Of a DNA stretch of 64,000 nucleotides, positions 16,251 through 25,588 are shown one piece after another. Both the position numbers and the translations under genes were made by a program. Under the pieces are notes generated by a model. The model did not search any database. It worked only from the letters and a program-made list of their open reading frames with translations, and was not told where the DNA came from. The first letter of the stretch is position 1. Each line of letters begins with the position of its first letter. The stretch comes from Halarcobacter anaerophilus (GTDB lineage Bacteria; Campylobacterota; Campylobacteria; Campylobacterales; Arcobacteraceae), in assembly GCF_006459125.1 (NCBI RefSeq), contig NZ_CP041070.1, positions 558,001 to 622,000 of the forward strand. The letters run 5' to 3'.

Positions 16251-18716
16251 ATGGAGTATAATCCAAAGGAAATAGAGACAAAGTGGCAAAACTATTGGAA
16301 AGAGAATGATAGTTTTGAACCTCAAGAAGATTATAAAAAAGATAAAAAATATATTTTAAGTATGTTCCCTTACCCAAGCGGTAGAATTCATATGGGACAT
16401 GTAAGAAACTACTGTTTAGGTGATGCTTTTGCAAGATATTTTAGAAAAGCAGATTTTAACGTACTTCATCCCATAGGATGGGATAGTTTCGGTATGCCTG
16501 CGGAGAATGCGGCGATAAAACATAAACTTCATCCTAAAAAATGGACTTATGAAAATATAGATTATATGAGAGATGAATTAAGAGCTTTAGGTCTCTCTTT
16601 TTCTACTACAAGAGAGTTTGCTACTTCTGACGAACTTTATACAAGATGGGAACAAGAGTTTATTATAAAAATGTATGAAGAGGGACTTTTATATAGAAAA
16701 TCAACAAATGTAAATTGGTGTCCTCATGATTTAACCGTATTGGCAAATGAGCAGATTGAAGAGGGGTGCTGCTGGAGATGCGGAACTCCTGTAATCCAAA
16801 AAGAGATGCCCGGTTATTACATAGCTATTACTAAGTATGCTCAAGAGTTGTTAGATGATTTAAAAACTTTAGAAGGACAATGGCCTTCACAAGTTTTAAC
16901 TATGCAAGAGAATTGGATAGGAAGAAGTGAAGGTTTAGAGTTTAGTTTTGAACTCTCTAAAGAGTCAAGATACAAATTAGATAAACAGTTTGATTCATAT
17001 AAAGTTTTTACAACTAGACCCGATACGATTTACGGAATCTCTTATTCTGCTTTGGCTCCTGAACATCCTATAGTTAAATATATAGTAGAAAACAAACTTT
17101 TAAGTGATAGCAAAATTGAAGCAATTAAAGCTATGCAAAAAGTTAGCGAAAGAGATAGAGCAACAATGCCAAAAGAGGGAGTATCTTTAGAAATAGAAGT
17201 TATTCACCCTTTAACTGCTCAAAAAATTCCTGTTTGGGTTGCCAATTTTGTTCTAAGTTCATACGGTGGAGGTGCCGTAATGGCAGTTCCTGCGCATGAC
17301 GAAAGAGACTTTGAGTTTGCCAAAGAGTATGATTTACCTATAAAACAAGTGATTGTAGGAGATTCGGGATTAATTGAAAATATGACTGAGGCTTATACAG
17401 GTGAGGGTAAATTAATAAATTCTGAAGGTTTTTCAGGACTTAAAAATACAAAAGCAAAAAAATCGATAATCTATCATTTTGAACAAAACTCTTTAGGTTC
17501 AAAACAGATTAATTTCAAACTAAGAGACTGGGGAGTTTCAAGACAGAGATACTGGGGGGCTCCTATTCCTTTTGTTCATTGTGAAGATTGTGGATTGGTT
17601 CCTGAAAAAAGTGAAAATCTGCCTATTTCTCTTCCTGAAGATGTTGAAATAACAGGAGAAGGAAATCCTTTAGATACTCATCCTACTTGGAAACATTGTA
17701 AATGTCCAAAATGCGGTAAAGATGCAATAAGAGAGACAGATACTCTTGATACTTTCGTGCAATCATCTTGGTATTTTTTAAGATATGCAACAAATCCAAA
17801 AAAATGGACTAAAGAGGGAGTTTCAAAAAAAGACAGCGATTATTGGATGGATGTAGATCAATATATCGGTGGAATTGAACATGCAATTTTACACCTTTTA
17901 TATGCAAGATTTTTTACAAAAGTTTTAAATGATTTGGGATATACGAACTCAAGAGAACCTTTCAAAAGACTGTTAACGCAAGGAATGGTTTTAAAAGACG
18001 GTGCAAAAATGTCTAAATCAAAAGGAAATGTTGTAGATCCTGATTTAATTGTAGATAAATACGGTGCAGATACGGCTAGACTTTTTATCCTTTTTGCAGC
18101 TCCTCCTACAAAAGAGTTAGAGTGGAATGACAGTGCCGTTGACGGAGCTTTTAAATTTATTAAAAGATTTGCGGACAGAAGTTCTAATGTTACATTTAAA
18201 GCTGTAGAAAACTTTAAAAACATAAATCACTCTGCACTTTCAAAAGATGAAAAAGAGGCTAGAAGAAAAGTTTATGAGGCTTTACAAAAATCAAATGACG
18301 TATTTAATAAAACCTACGCTTTTAATACTTTAATTGCAGCTTCGATGGAAGCTATGAACGCACTTCAAGCACAAAACAACGAACTTGTTTGGGCAGAAGG
18401 TTATTATATTTTAACAAATATTTTAGAACCTATTATCCCTCATCTATCTTGGGAACTTGCAACTAAACTTTTCAAAAGAGAAAATTTTAATGATAAAATT
18501 GAAGTAAAAGATGAAGTTTTTGAACTTGATTCGATTACTCTTGCTGTTACAATTAACGGTAAAAAAAGATGCGAAGTTGAAATCTCGGCTGATGCTTCAA
18601 AAGATGAGATTTTAACAACGGCAAAAAATAGTGCCTCTAAATGGTTAGAAGGCAAAGAGTTGATAAAAGAGATTGTAGTACCGAATAAATTGGTAAATTT
18701 GGTTGTAAAGGGTTAA
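16251..18716 (+). CDS. leuS: Leucyl-tRNA synthetase
   Basis: Class I synthetase that charges tRNA(Leu), with post-transfer editing. The HIGH motif is HMGH near residue 46 in [15 protein letters not shown], and KMSKS is exact near 586. A CP1 editing domain lies between, with TTRPDTIYG and AVPAHDERD. Zinc-type Cys pairs appear in the VNWCPHD...CCWRCG region and again near HCEDCG and CPKCG. The 821-residue length is normal. It begins two bases after the small membrane gene and is followed one base later by lptE. Function is certain. Confidence 0.98.
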   Translation: MEYNPKEIETKWQNYWKENDSFEPQEDYKKDKKYILSMFPYPSGRIHMGHVRNYCLGDAFARYFRKADFNVLHPIGWDSFGMPAENAAIKHKLHPKKWTYENIDYMRDELRALGLSFSTTREFATSDELYTRWEQEFIIKMYEEGLLYRKSTNVNWCPHDLTVLANEQIEEGCCWRCGTPVIQKEMPGYYIAITKYAQELLDDLKTLEGQWPSQVLTMQENWIGRSEGLEFSFELSKESRYKLDKQFDSYKVFTTRPDTIYGISYSALAPEHPIVKYIVENKLLSDSKIEAIKAMQKVSERDRATMPKEGVSLEIEVIHPLTAQKIPVWVANFVLSSYGGGAVMAVPAHDERDFEFAKEYDLPIKQVIVGDSGLIENMTEAYTGEGKLINSEGFSGLKNTKAKKSIIYHFEQNSLGSKQINFKLRDWGVSRQRYWGAPIPFVHCEDCGLVPEKSENLPISLPEDVEITGEGNPLDTHPTWKHCKCPKCGKDAIRETDTLDTFVQSSWYFLRYATNPKKWTKEGVSKKDSDYWMDVDQYIGGIEHAILHLLYARFFTKVLNDLGYTNSREPFKRLLTQGMVLKDGAKMSKSKGNVVDPDLIVDKYGADTARLFILFAAPPTKELEWNDSAVDGAFKFIKRFADRSSNVTFKAVENFKNINHSALSKDEKEARRKVYEALQKSNDVFNKTYAFNTLIAASMEAMNALQAQNNELVWAEGYYILTNILEPIIPHLSWELATKLFKRENFNDKIEVKDEVFELDSITLAVTINGKKRCEVEISADASKDEILTTAKNSASKWLEGKELIKEIVVPNKLVNLVVKG

Positions 18717-18717
18717 G

Positions 18718-19230
18718 ATGAGACTAAGTCGTTTACTGATTCTTATTTCATTGATTTTTATAATTTCAGGATGTGGATATAAGCCAGCTACTTATTACAC
18801 TAAAAAAGAGCTAAAAGGAAAAGTCTTTGTAAATCTAAAGATAAACTTGGAAGATCCTAGAAATGTCGTATTAATAAAAGATGCAATGAATGAAATATTA
18901 GTACATAGACTTGGTTCAAAAATCGTTGATGATCCCGCGCAGGCTGATACCATTATGAACTTAGATTTGCAAAGAGTAAATATGGGGGTTGTTCAAGAAG
19001 ATACTCAAGGGTACAGTAAAGTATATAAAGCAACCGTAACAGTTCATGTTGATTATAAAAATGATACAAGAAGCGGAAGCTTTAGTGTAACAGGAGAGAA
19101 TGACTTCCCTATAGATACCGTTGACGGTGCTATTACGGATTCAAATAGATTCCAAGGTATCAAAGAAGCAGCTAGCAAAGCTTTAGAAGAGGTAATTTCT
19201 AAACTGGCGATAAACTCTTTTAAAAAGTAG
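18718..19230 (+). CDS. lptE: LptE-type LPS-assembly lipoprotein
   Basis: Outer-membrane lipoprotein expected to plug the LptD barrel and help insert lipopolysaccharide. The 170-residue precursor has a lipoprotein signal peptide with lipobox ISGC (C19), followed by GYKPATYY, the typical LptE/RlpB opening. A helix-rich alpha-beta domain follows. It sits between leuS and folC, the same position as the LptE-family lipoprotein of H. pylori and Campylobacter. LptE proteins are poorly conserved, so the call leans on the lipobox, size and synteny. Maturation would use the lnt product encoded upstream. Confidence 0.78.
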   Translation: MRLSRLLILISLIFIISGCGYKPATYYTKKELKGKVFVNLKINLEDPRNVVLIKDAMNEILVHRLGSKIVDDPAQADTIMNLDLQRVNMGVVQEDTQGYSKVYKATVTVHVDYKNDTRSGSFSVTGENDFPIDTVDGAITDSNRFQGIKEAASKALEEVISKLAINSFKK

Positions 19231-19233
19231 ATT

Positions 19234-20400
19234 ATGTTGGATTTTAAAACTGCTTGCTTAAGTGATATTTTAAGTCATAAAACTATGTATTATGATGAGA
19301 TTGATTTTTCCATTGTTAAAAAATCCTGGGATATCTTATCTAAATATATAAAAATACCTTTTATTATACATATAGTAGGAACAAACGGGAAAGGAAGTAC
19401 AGGCAGATTTTTAGCCCACTATTTACATAAAAAATCTTTTAAGATTTTGCATTATAGTTCTCCTCATATTCTGAAATTTAATGAAAGAATTTGGATAAAC
19501 GGAAAAGACAGTTTAGATTTTGAATTAAACTATGCAAGTAGAAAAATTCAAAAATATCTGCCTCTTTATCTTTTAGAAAAACTTACATATTTTGAATATA
19601 CAACTCTTTTAGCTCTTGTTTTATCAGACGGTTTAGATTATTTGGTACTTGAAGCAGGGCTTGGAGGAGAATTTGATGCAACAAACGTAGTTCCTGCTGA
19701 TATCTCTTTAATTACGACTATAGGTTTAGATCATCAAAATTTTCTAGGAAACAGCATAAAAGAGATTGCAAAAACAAAAATGAGAGCAGCCGATAAAAAA
19801 ATGTTTATAGGTTATCAAGTTTTTGACGAAGTTTATGATGTGGCAAAAGAAGTAAAAAAAGAGTTAAAAGAAGAGTTTGACAGAGATATTCTTATTAAAA
19901 AAGTTGAAAATTTTGAAGAGTCTAATTTAAATAAAAAATTTCCTCTTTTTTTAAGAAGAAATCTTCATCTTGTAATAGAGACTCTAAAAGAGCTTGGTAT
20001 TGAGATAGATGAAAAACTTTTTGATGATGTAAAACTTTTCGGACGTTGCCAAAAAATAGCTTCTAATATTACAGTAGATGTGGGACATAACCCTTTAGCC
20101 GCACAAGTGTTGTTAAAAGAGTTTGAAAATAAAAAAGTGAGTCTTATATATAATTCATATAAAGATAAAGATTATAAAGAGGTCTTAAAAATCTTAAAAC
20201 CTATAATATCTGAAATAAGAATTATAGATTTGGATGATAAAAGGGTTGTTGATAAAAATAATTTATTAGATATTTGTAATAAATTGAATATAATAATTAA
20301 TACTAATAATGAAATAAGTGATGATAAAGAGTATTTGGTATTCGGTTCATTTTTAGTAGTTGAAAAATTTTTGAAAGATTTAAGTTTTGATGAAAAATAG
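19234..20400 (+). CDS. folC: Bifunctional folylpolyglutamate / dihydrofolate synthase
   Basis: ATP-dependent Mur-ligase-family enzyme that adds glutamate to dihydropteroate and to folates. The P-loop GTNGKGST is at 49-56. Further family blocks are YSSPHILKFNERIWING near 78, LEAGLGGEFDATNV near 140 and GLDHQNFLG near 167, with a C-terminal domain holding DVGHNP near 285. The 388-residue length is slightly short but complete. It starts three bases after lptE, and the peptidase gene downstream begins inside its last codons. The order folC-M23 peptidase-bactofilin matches H. pylori folC-csd2-csd1-ccmA. Confidence 0.93.
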   Translation: MLDFKTACLSDILSHKTMYYDEIDFSIVKKSWDILSKYIKIPFIIHIVGTNGKGSTGRFLAHYLHKKSFKILHYSSPHILKFNERIWINGKDSLDFELNYASRKIQKYLPLYLLEKLTYFEYTTLLALVLSDGLDYLVLEAGLGGEFDATNVVPADISLITTIGLDHQNFLGNSIKEIAKTKMRAADKKMFIGYQVFDEVYDVAKEVKKELKEEFDRDILIKKVENFEESNLNKKFPLFLRRNLHLVIETLKELGIEIDEKLFDDVKLFGRCQKIASNITVDVGHNPLAAQVLLKEFENKKVSLIYNSYKDKDYKEVLKILKPIISEIRIIDLDDKRVVDKNNLLDICNKLNIIINTNNEISDDKEYLVFGSFLVVEKFLKDLSFDEK

Positions 20401-21316
20401 ATTAATAATTACCATCTCTGATGTTCGTAGTACAAGATCTTATAATGTACATCAGATAATAAAAAAAGTCGCATTGATTATAGTTTTAGTCGTATTGTTA
20501 ATAATCGCTATCTCTTTTTGGTTTATTTCGGAATTAAATGACAATGTTGACACTTTGAAAGAGGAAAAAGAACAAGAGATTCAAAAAAAAGAGCAACAAA
20601 TCTCTGTTTTAGTAGAAAAAGAAAAAAAACTTCAAGCACAAAATCATTTTTATTCTATGCAGATAAAAGGGAAAGTAGAGGATATAAACGCTCTAAGTTC
20701 AAAACTCGATCATATTGAGGAAATGATAGGTCTTAGAAGCGATAATGAGAAAAAAGAAGAGATAACACAAGAAACATTAAAATCAATAAATGATAGAATA
20801 AAAATGTATATGTTAACAACAATGCCTAGCGGTTCACCTCTAAGAGAGACTACAATCACTTCTTCTTTTGGATATAGAATACATCCTGTAACAAAAAAGA
20901 AAAAATTTCACAGAGGAATAGATTTAAGAGCTAAAAGAAAAACAGAAGTTTTTGCAACAGGAGATGGTGTTGTAAGTTTTGCAAGAGCTAATGACACAGG
21001 CGGTTTTGGACGGGTAATTAAAATCAGACACAATTTTGGTTTTGAAACAGTGTATGCCCACTTAAATAAAATCTATGTAAAAACAGGTGATATTATAAGA
21101 AAAAATCAAAAAATCGGTTTAAGTGGAAACAGCGGTAGAAGTACGGCTCCGCATTTACACTATGAAGTCAGATACGGCTCTAGGATTTTAAATCCAAATC
21201 AATTTATAAAATGGCAGTTAGGAAATTTTTATACTATCTTTAAAAAAGAGAGGAGAGTTCGATGGGAATCTTTGGTAAGGCTAATAAACGAACAGTCAAA
21301 AATGGTGCGACGGTAA
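20390..21316 (+). CDS. Csd1-like M23 peptidoglycan endopeptidase
   Basis: Predicted periplasmic zinc endopeptidase that trims peptidoglycan crosslinks and sets cell curvature. One N-terminal membrane helix (about 28-47) is followed by a coiled coil (50-115) and an M23/LytM domain. That domain has zinc ligands in HRGIDL (H174, D178) and HLHYEV (H257) and a catalytic His in YAHL (H224). All catalytic residues are present, as in H. pylori Csd1 rather than the degenerate Csd2. Only one such gene is present, where H. pylori has two. ATG 20390 is preferred over the in-frame TTG three bases earlier. It overlaps folC by 11 bases and the bactofilin gene by 55. Confidence 0.85.
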   Translation: MKNRLIITISDVRSTRSYNVHQIIKKVALIIVLVVLLIIAISFWFISELNDNVDTLKEEKEQEIQKKEQQISVLVEKEKKLQAQNHFYSMQIKGKVEDINALSSKLDHIEEMIGLRSDNEKKEEITQETLKSINDRIKMYMLTTMPSGSPLRETTITSSFGYRIHPVTKKKKFHRGIDLRAKRKTEVFATGDGVVSFARANDTGGFGRVIKIRHNFGFETVYAHLNKIYVKTGDIIRKNQKIGLSGNSGRSTAPHLHYEVRYGSRILNPNQFIKWQLGNFYTIFKKERRVRWESLVRLINEQSKMVRR

Positions 21317-21708
21317 TTGCCCATGGGACTTGCATAATCGGCGGTATAACTACCGAAGGAAGTGTGCATATCGACGGAAAGTTTGAAGGGGTTATATTAG
21401 AAGCAGATTTAATCTCTATAGGAAAAACCGGTGAAGTAATCGGTGATATAAAAGCAAACAATTTAATTGTAAGCGGACTTTTAGACGGTAAAATAGACTG
21501 TAATCAGGTTCAGATTCTATCAGAAGGTAAAGTCATCGGAAATATGAAGTACAATGAACTCATAATAGAAGAAGACGGAAAATTTGAAGGGCAAGGCATT
21601 AGAAAAGGTTCTAATCTAACAAGTAAATATGATGAAGTTGAAAATAAAATCAATAACATAATATTAAGTCCTGCACAACAAATTAAACATGAATCCAACA
21701 ATTCATGA
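21262..21708 (+). CDS. ccmA: Bactofilin, CcmA-type cell-shape cytoskeletal protein
   Basis: Polymerising beta-helix protein that organises the curvature machinery. The 148 residues carry a short N-terminal tail, then the bactofilin core of repeating six-residue beta turns (GTCIIGGITTEGSVHIDGKFEG, LISIGKTGEVIGDIKANN, and similar) and an acidic tail. The ATG at 21262 lies 55 bases inside the M23 gene in another frame, preceded by GAGAGGAG. The same overlap of ccmA with csd1 is known in H. pylori, which supports both the start and the pairing. Its own 3' end overlaps the next gene by 20 bases. Probable partners are the M23 peptidase and other Csd proteins. Confidence 0.9.
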   Translation: MGIFGKANKRTVKNGATVIAHGTCIIGGITTEGSVHIDGKFEGVILEADLISIGKTGEVIGDIKANNLIVSGLLDGKIDCNQVQILSEGKVIGNMKYNELIIEEDGKFEGQGIRKGSNLTSKYDEVENKINNIILSPAQQIKHESNNS

Positions 21709-23812
21709 ACGGTTAGAAGCGCTCTATTCTCAAAAGAATGAGATTGAAAAAGAGATTGCAAAACTTGAGGAAGAGTTAAAAAAACAGACCTATTATAACC
21801 TAAAAAGAAAACTCTCAAAAGATGAAAAAATTCAACTTTTTGAAGAACTCTTTGTAAATAGAAAAGATATATATGCCAGAAAATGGATTAGTAAAGATAG
21901 AATAAAACAGAGATTTTTTCCCGTTACTCAAACTTTTAAAGGCAGTGATTTCATCCCTATTACAAATAAAGATTTGGAACTGCATTTAAGGGGACAAATC
22001 CATCTTGCTTCATATTTAATAGATGAACAAAACAGAGTAAAATTTATAGTTTTAGAAATTTTACCAAAAGATATCCAACGTTTATTAGATACTTTTTCTC
22101 TTTTAAAAGAGGACTTTTTATTTGAATACAGCTCTTACGGTTCAGTTTATGTTTGGCTCTTTTTTGAAACAAAAACAAGCAGTAAAGATGCCAGAAAATT
22201 TGCCCAATATATTTTAAGAAAATCAAATATAAACGCAAAAATCTATCCCAACAAAGATTTTTCCACAAAAGCCGGTTTAGAAGAACCTATTGAAATTCCT
22301 CTGCACTTAGGCTTTAGAAATGAAAACAAAACAGTCTTTTTTGACCCTGTTACGAAAAAAGTCTATACGGATCAGTGGAAAGTTTTATTAAATATAAAAA
22401 AAATATCTTCTCAAACATTGAATAAATATTTGGATTTTGAATCGGTTAATAATACAAGTTTTATTTTAGAGGATATACAAATACCTCCTTTTAAACTGAA
22501 TATCAAGCTATATGATTTTTTATATATTCCGACAAAAGATTTATCAAAAAGTTTTATTAACAAATTAAAAAGTTTTGCAACTTTTGATAACCCTCAGGTA
22601 AAAGTTCTCTTAAAGTTAAGAAAACCTTTATATAACACTCCAAGAGTAATAAAAAATTTTGAAGAAGATGAAGTCTATTTAAAACTTCCAAGAGGTTTGA
22701 TTTATAAAGTTGAAGAGTTCTTTAAAGAGTATAGTGTAAATTATATCATTGAAAATAAAACTTATCTGGAAAAAATTGAGACAAAAAAAATAAAATTTGA
22801 ATTAAGAGAAGAACAAGAAGAGGCAATTAAGGCTATTAATAAAAATGATTTTTGTATTTGTGTTGCTCCTCCGGGTTTTGGAAAGACCTTAATTGGAGCA
22901 AAAATGTTTGAACTAAGAGCTTGCAGCACTTTAATAATAGTAAATAAAAATATGCTTTTAAGTCAATGGATAGAGAGATTTGTGGATTATTTTGCTTATG
23001 ATAAAAAAGATATCGGATATCTAGGAAAAGGGAAAAACAAACTAAACGGAAAAATAGATGTAGCTACAATGCAAAGTCTTAAAAATTCTCCTGAAATTAT
23101 AAATGAATACTCTTTTGTAATAGTTGACGAATGCCACCATATCCCGGCAGTTACCTTTGAACAAATCGTTAAAAACTTTTTTGGAAGATATATCTTAGGT
23201 CTAAGTGCCACTCCAAATAGAAAAGACGGCTTACAGCCGATACTCTTTGAACAACTTGGAAAAATAGCTTATGAGTACAAAAGTAAAAGAAGTGTCAAAA
23301 ATCATCTAAAAATAATAAGAACGGATTTTACAAGTAATTGTGAAACTTATGCAGAACTTATTAATGAAATTTCAAGGGATGAAAAAAGAAACAATCTTAT
23401 TATCGAGCAAATTTTATTAAATAAAAAAAGGAAAATTTTACTTTTAACTGATAGAATAGAACATATAAATATTTTAGAACAAAAACTTTCAAGTATGGAT
23501 ATTGATTTTGTTTCGATACACGGAAGCATAAGTAAAAAAGAGCAAGAAGAGAAGATGGCACAAATCGAACAAAAAAGTTTGATACTGGCTACTACTTCAT
23601 ATTTCGGGGAAGGAATAGATTTTCCTCATTTAAATACAATTATTTTTGCGACACCTATATCATATTACGGAAGATTAGTTCAATATTTAGGAAGAATAGG
23701 AAGAGGAAATCAAGAGTGTCTGGCAATAGATTTCCTAGATCATAAAAATGCAATGCTTAATTCTGCTTACAAAAAAAGAGTAGAAGGGTATAAGCAGATG
23801 CACTATATCTAA
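21689..23812 (+). CDS. Superfamily 2 helicase with degenerate TOTE-type primase domain
   Basis: A 707-residue fusion. Residues 8-35 are a coiled coil. Residues about 48-240 match the layout of the archaeo-eukaryotic primase domain of TOTE conflict systems (FVNRKDIYARKW, ITNKDLELHLRG, WLFFE, IEIPLHLGFR, VFFDPVTKKVYTDQW). Residues 370-707 are an SF2/XPB-like helicase with PPGFGKT (394-400), DECH (480-483), SATPN (506-510) and YLGRIGRG near the end. The primase DxD position reads EIL (123-125) and the HxW histidine is Tyr154, so priming activity is unlikely while the ATPase looks intact. It overlaps ccmA by 20 bases. It may act in DNA repair or defence; its role is unknown. Confidence 0.75.
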   Translation: MNPTIHERLEALYSQKNEIEKEIAKLEEELKKQTYYNLKRKLSKDEKIQLFEELFVNRKDIYARKWISKDRIKQRFFPVTQTFKGSDFIPITNKDLELHLRGQIHLASYLIDEQNRVKFIVLEILPKDIQRLLDTFSLLKEDFLFEYSSYGSVYVWLFFETKTSSKDARKFAQYILRKSNINAKIYPNKDFSTKAGLEEPIEIPLHLGFRNENKTVFFDPVTKKVYTDQWKVLLNIKKISSQTLNKYLDFESVNNTSFILEDIQIPPFKLNIKLYDFLYIPTKDLSKSFINKLKSFATFDNPQVKVLLKLRKPLYNTPRVIKNFEEDEVYLKLPRGLIYKVEEFFKEYSVNYIIENKTYLEKIETKKIKFELREEQEEAIKAINKNDFCICVAPPGFGKTLIGAKMFELRACSTLIIVNKNMLLSQWIERFVDYFAYDKKDIGYLGKGKNKLNGKIDVATMQSLKNSPEIINEYSFVIVDECHHIPAVTFEQIVKNFFGRYILGLSATPNRKDGLQPILFEQLGKIAYEYKSKRSVKNHLKIIRTDFTSNCETYAELINEISRDEKRNNLIIEQILLNKKRKILLLTDRIEHINILEQKLSSMDIDFVSIHGSISKKEQEEKMAQIEQKSLILATTSYFGEGIDFPHLNTIIFATPISYYGRLVQYLGRIGRGNQECLAIDFLDHKNAMLNSAYKKRVEGYKQMHYI

Positions 23813-23825
23813 AGTTGAGGTTAAA

Positions 23826-25469
23826 ATGTTAGGGATTATTGTTTGGACTTTGTTTATTGCAATTATTGTAAATCTTGTATTAAAAAAAGTTCATCTTCCG
23901 ACTATTATAGGTTATATTATAACAGGAACGATAATCGCTTATGTTTTTGATCTGCATAATGCCGTAAATAATCATGACTTAAAAGAGATTGCCGAATTCG
24001 GTGTAGTCTTTTTGATGTTTACCATTGGATTGGAGTTCTCTATTAGTCATCTAAAACAGATGCGAAGAGAGGTCTTTTTCACAGGTAGTCTGCAAATTAT
24101 CGTAACTACTATATTTGTAACTCTTATTTGTATGTTTGTTTTGGGCTTTGATTTTAAAACTTCTTTAGTAATAGGTGCGGCCTTGTCTTTGTCTTCTACG
24201 GCAATCGTACTTAAAACCTATAATGAAACAAATGATATTAAAAAAAGGCATGGACAAAGAGTTTTAGGAATATTAATAATGCAGGATATTGCAGTTATTC
24301 CTATTTTATTAATGATCTCTTTTTTTACTTCAAACGGTGAGCATGATGTTATAAGACTTATTTTTAATACGGCAGTTGCCGCATTTATTCTTATAGCTCT
24401 ACTCTATCTTGTAGGAAGATATCTTTTAGAACCTTTTTTTGAACATGTAACCAAAGCAGAATCCGATGAACTTTTTGTAGCTTCTGTTTTGCTTGTTGCA
24501 ATAGGAGCTTCATATCTTGCCCATTATTTCGGATTTACTTACTCTTTAGGAGCTTTTGTAGCAGGTATGATGATTAGTGAGACAAAGTTTAAACATCAAG
24601 TAGAAGCAGACCTGACACCTTTTAGAAATCTTCTTTTGGGAGTCTTCTTTATTACTGTAGGAATGCAGATAAACTTCTCCGTAATTGCACAAAATATTCT
24701 TATAATCTTAATACTTCTTCCCACTTTGCTGCTTATTAAATATTTGATAATCTATTTAATAGTAAGAATCGACGATACAAAAAGAGTTGCTTTTAAAACA
24801 GCTTTATCTTTGATTCAAATAGGGGAATTCTCTTTGGCTGTACTTGAACTTGCAAGAAGTTCCAATCTGATAAATCCTACATATTCACAGATTTTGATAG
24901 TAACCATAGTAATATCTATGATTTTAACACCTATTATTTTAAAAAATCTCTCTAAGTTTGCGGGAAAATTACTTCCTGAAGATCCTTTGAGTATAGCAAA
25001 TACTTACAATATAGATAAAGATACAAAAGGTCATGTTGTAGTTATAGGTTATGGACATTTAGGTCAAGAAATTGCAGCTAATTTAAGACTTGACGGACAT
25101 GAATATGTAATAGTCGAACACAATCTTAAATATTTTGAAATGGGTTATTTAGATGATGAACCTATAATTTTCGGAAATGCAGCACATAAACATATCTTGG
25201 AATCCGTAAATATAAGACAAGCTTGTGCCGTAATAGTTGCAATTGATAATCCCGAAAAAGTTCATTTAGTATGTGAAGTTATAAATGATTTGACCCATAA
25301 TACTAAAACTATAGTAAAAGTGACAAGATTTAGCGAAAAAGAGGAACTTCAAAATCTACATTTGGAACATATCATAGTAGAAGATGATATTGTTGCAAGA
25401 GCTTTAGTAGAAGAGACAAAAGAGTGTAAAGTCGATTTCGTAGAAGAAGAAAATAAAAAAAAGCAGTAA
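23826..25469 (+). CDS. Kef/CPA2-type cation:proton antiporter with RCK domain
   Basis: Inner-membrane monovalent cation/proton antiporter (547 residues). The first 390 residues hold about 12 helices with the CPA2 features FGVVFLMFTIGLEFS, LSLSSTAIVLKT and IGEFSLAVLELA. An intact TrkA-N/RCK nucleotide-binding domain follows, with VVIGYGHLGQE near 406 and a downstream acidic residue in the second strand. The tail is rich in Lys and Glu. It resembles KefB/KefC and YbaL, but the glutathione-gating loop cannot be judged by eye. It begins 14 bases after the helicase gene and may still belong to that transcript. Confidence 0.88.
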   Translation: MLGIIVWTLFIAIIVNLVLKKVHLPTIIGYIITGTIIAYVFDLHNAVNNHDLKEIAEFGVVFLMFTIGLEFSISHLKQMRREVFFTGSLQIIVTTIFVTLICMFVLGFDFKTSLVIGAALSLSSTAIVLKTYNETNDIKKRHGQRVLGILIMQDIAVIPILLMISFFTSNGEHDVIRLIFNTAVAAFILIALLYLVGRYLLEPFFEHVTKAESDELFVASVLLVAIGASYLAHYFGFTYSLGAFVAGMMISETKFKHQVEADLTPFRNLLLGVFFITVGMQINFSVIAQNILIILILLPTLLLIKYLIIYLIVRIDDTKRVAFKTALSLIQIGEFSLAVLELARSSNLINPTYSQILIVTIVISMILTPIILKNLSKFAGKLLPEDPLSIANTYNIDKDTKGHVVVIGYGHLGQEIAANLRLDGHEYVIVEHNLKYFEMGYLDDEPIIFGNAAHKHILESVNIRQACAVIVAIDNPEKVHLVCEVINDLTHNTKTIVKVTRFSEKEELQNLHLEHIIVEDDIVARALVEETKECKVDFVEEENKKKQ

Positions 25470-25553
25470 CTTAAATCTCTAATAATAGTTATTAAAATTG
25501 TTTTATTAAAAAACTGTTAAACTTTTATTTAAAAAAGGTTTATAGTATTAATC

Positions 25554-25559
25554 TATAAT
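25554..25559 (+). promoter_or_regulatory. -10 box of the tolC-macA-macB operon
   Basis: TATAAT, 30 bases before the TTG start at 25589, follows a gap of about 80 bases after the antiporter gene. AAAGGAGA (25574-25581) is the ribosome site. Confidence 0.5.
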
Positions 25560-25588
25560 TAGATGTTGAAAAGAAAAGGAGATATAAA

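Noticed and set aside
20387-20389. TTG start for the M23 peptidase
   Set aside because: An ATG follows directly at 20390 and gives the same protein less one residue; ATG is the simpler choice.
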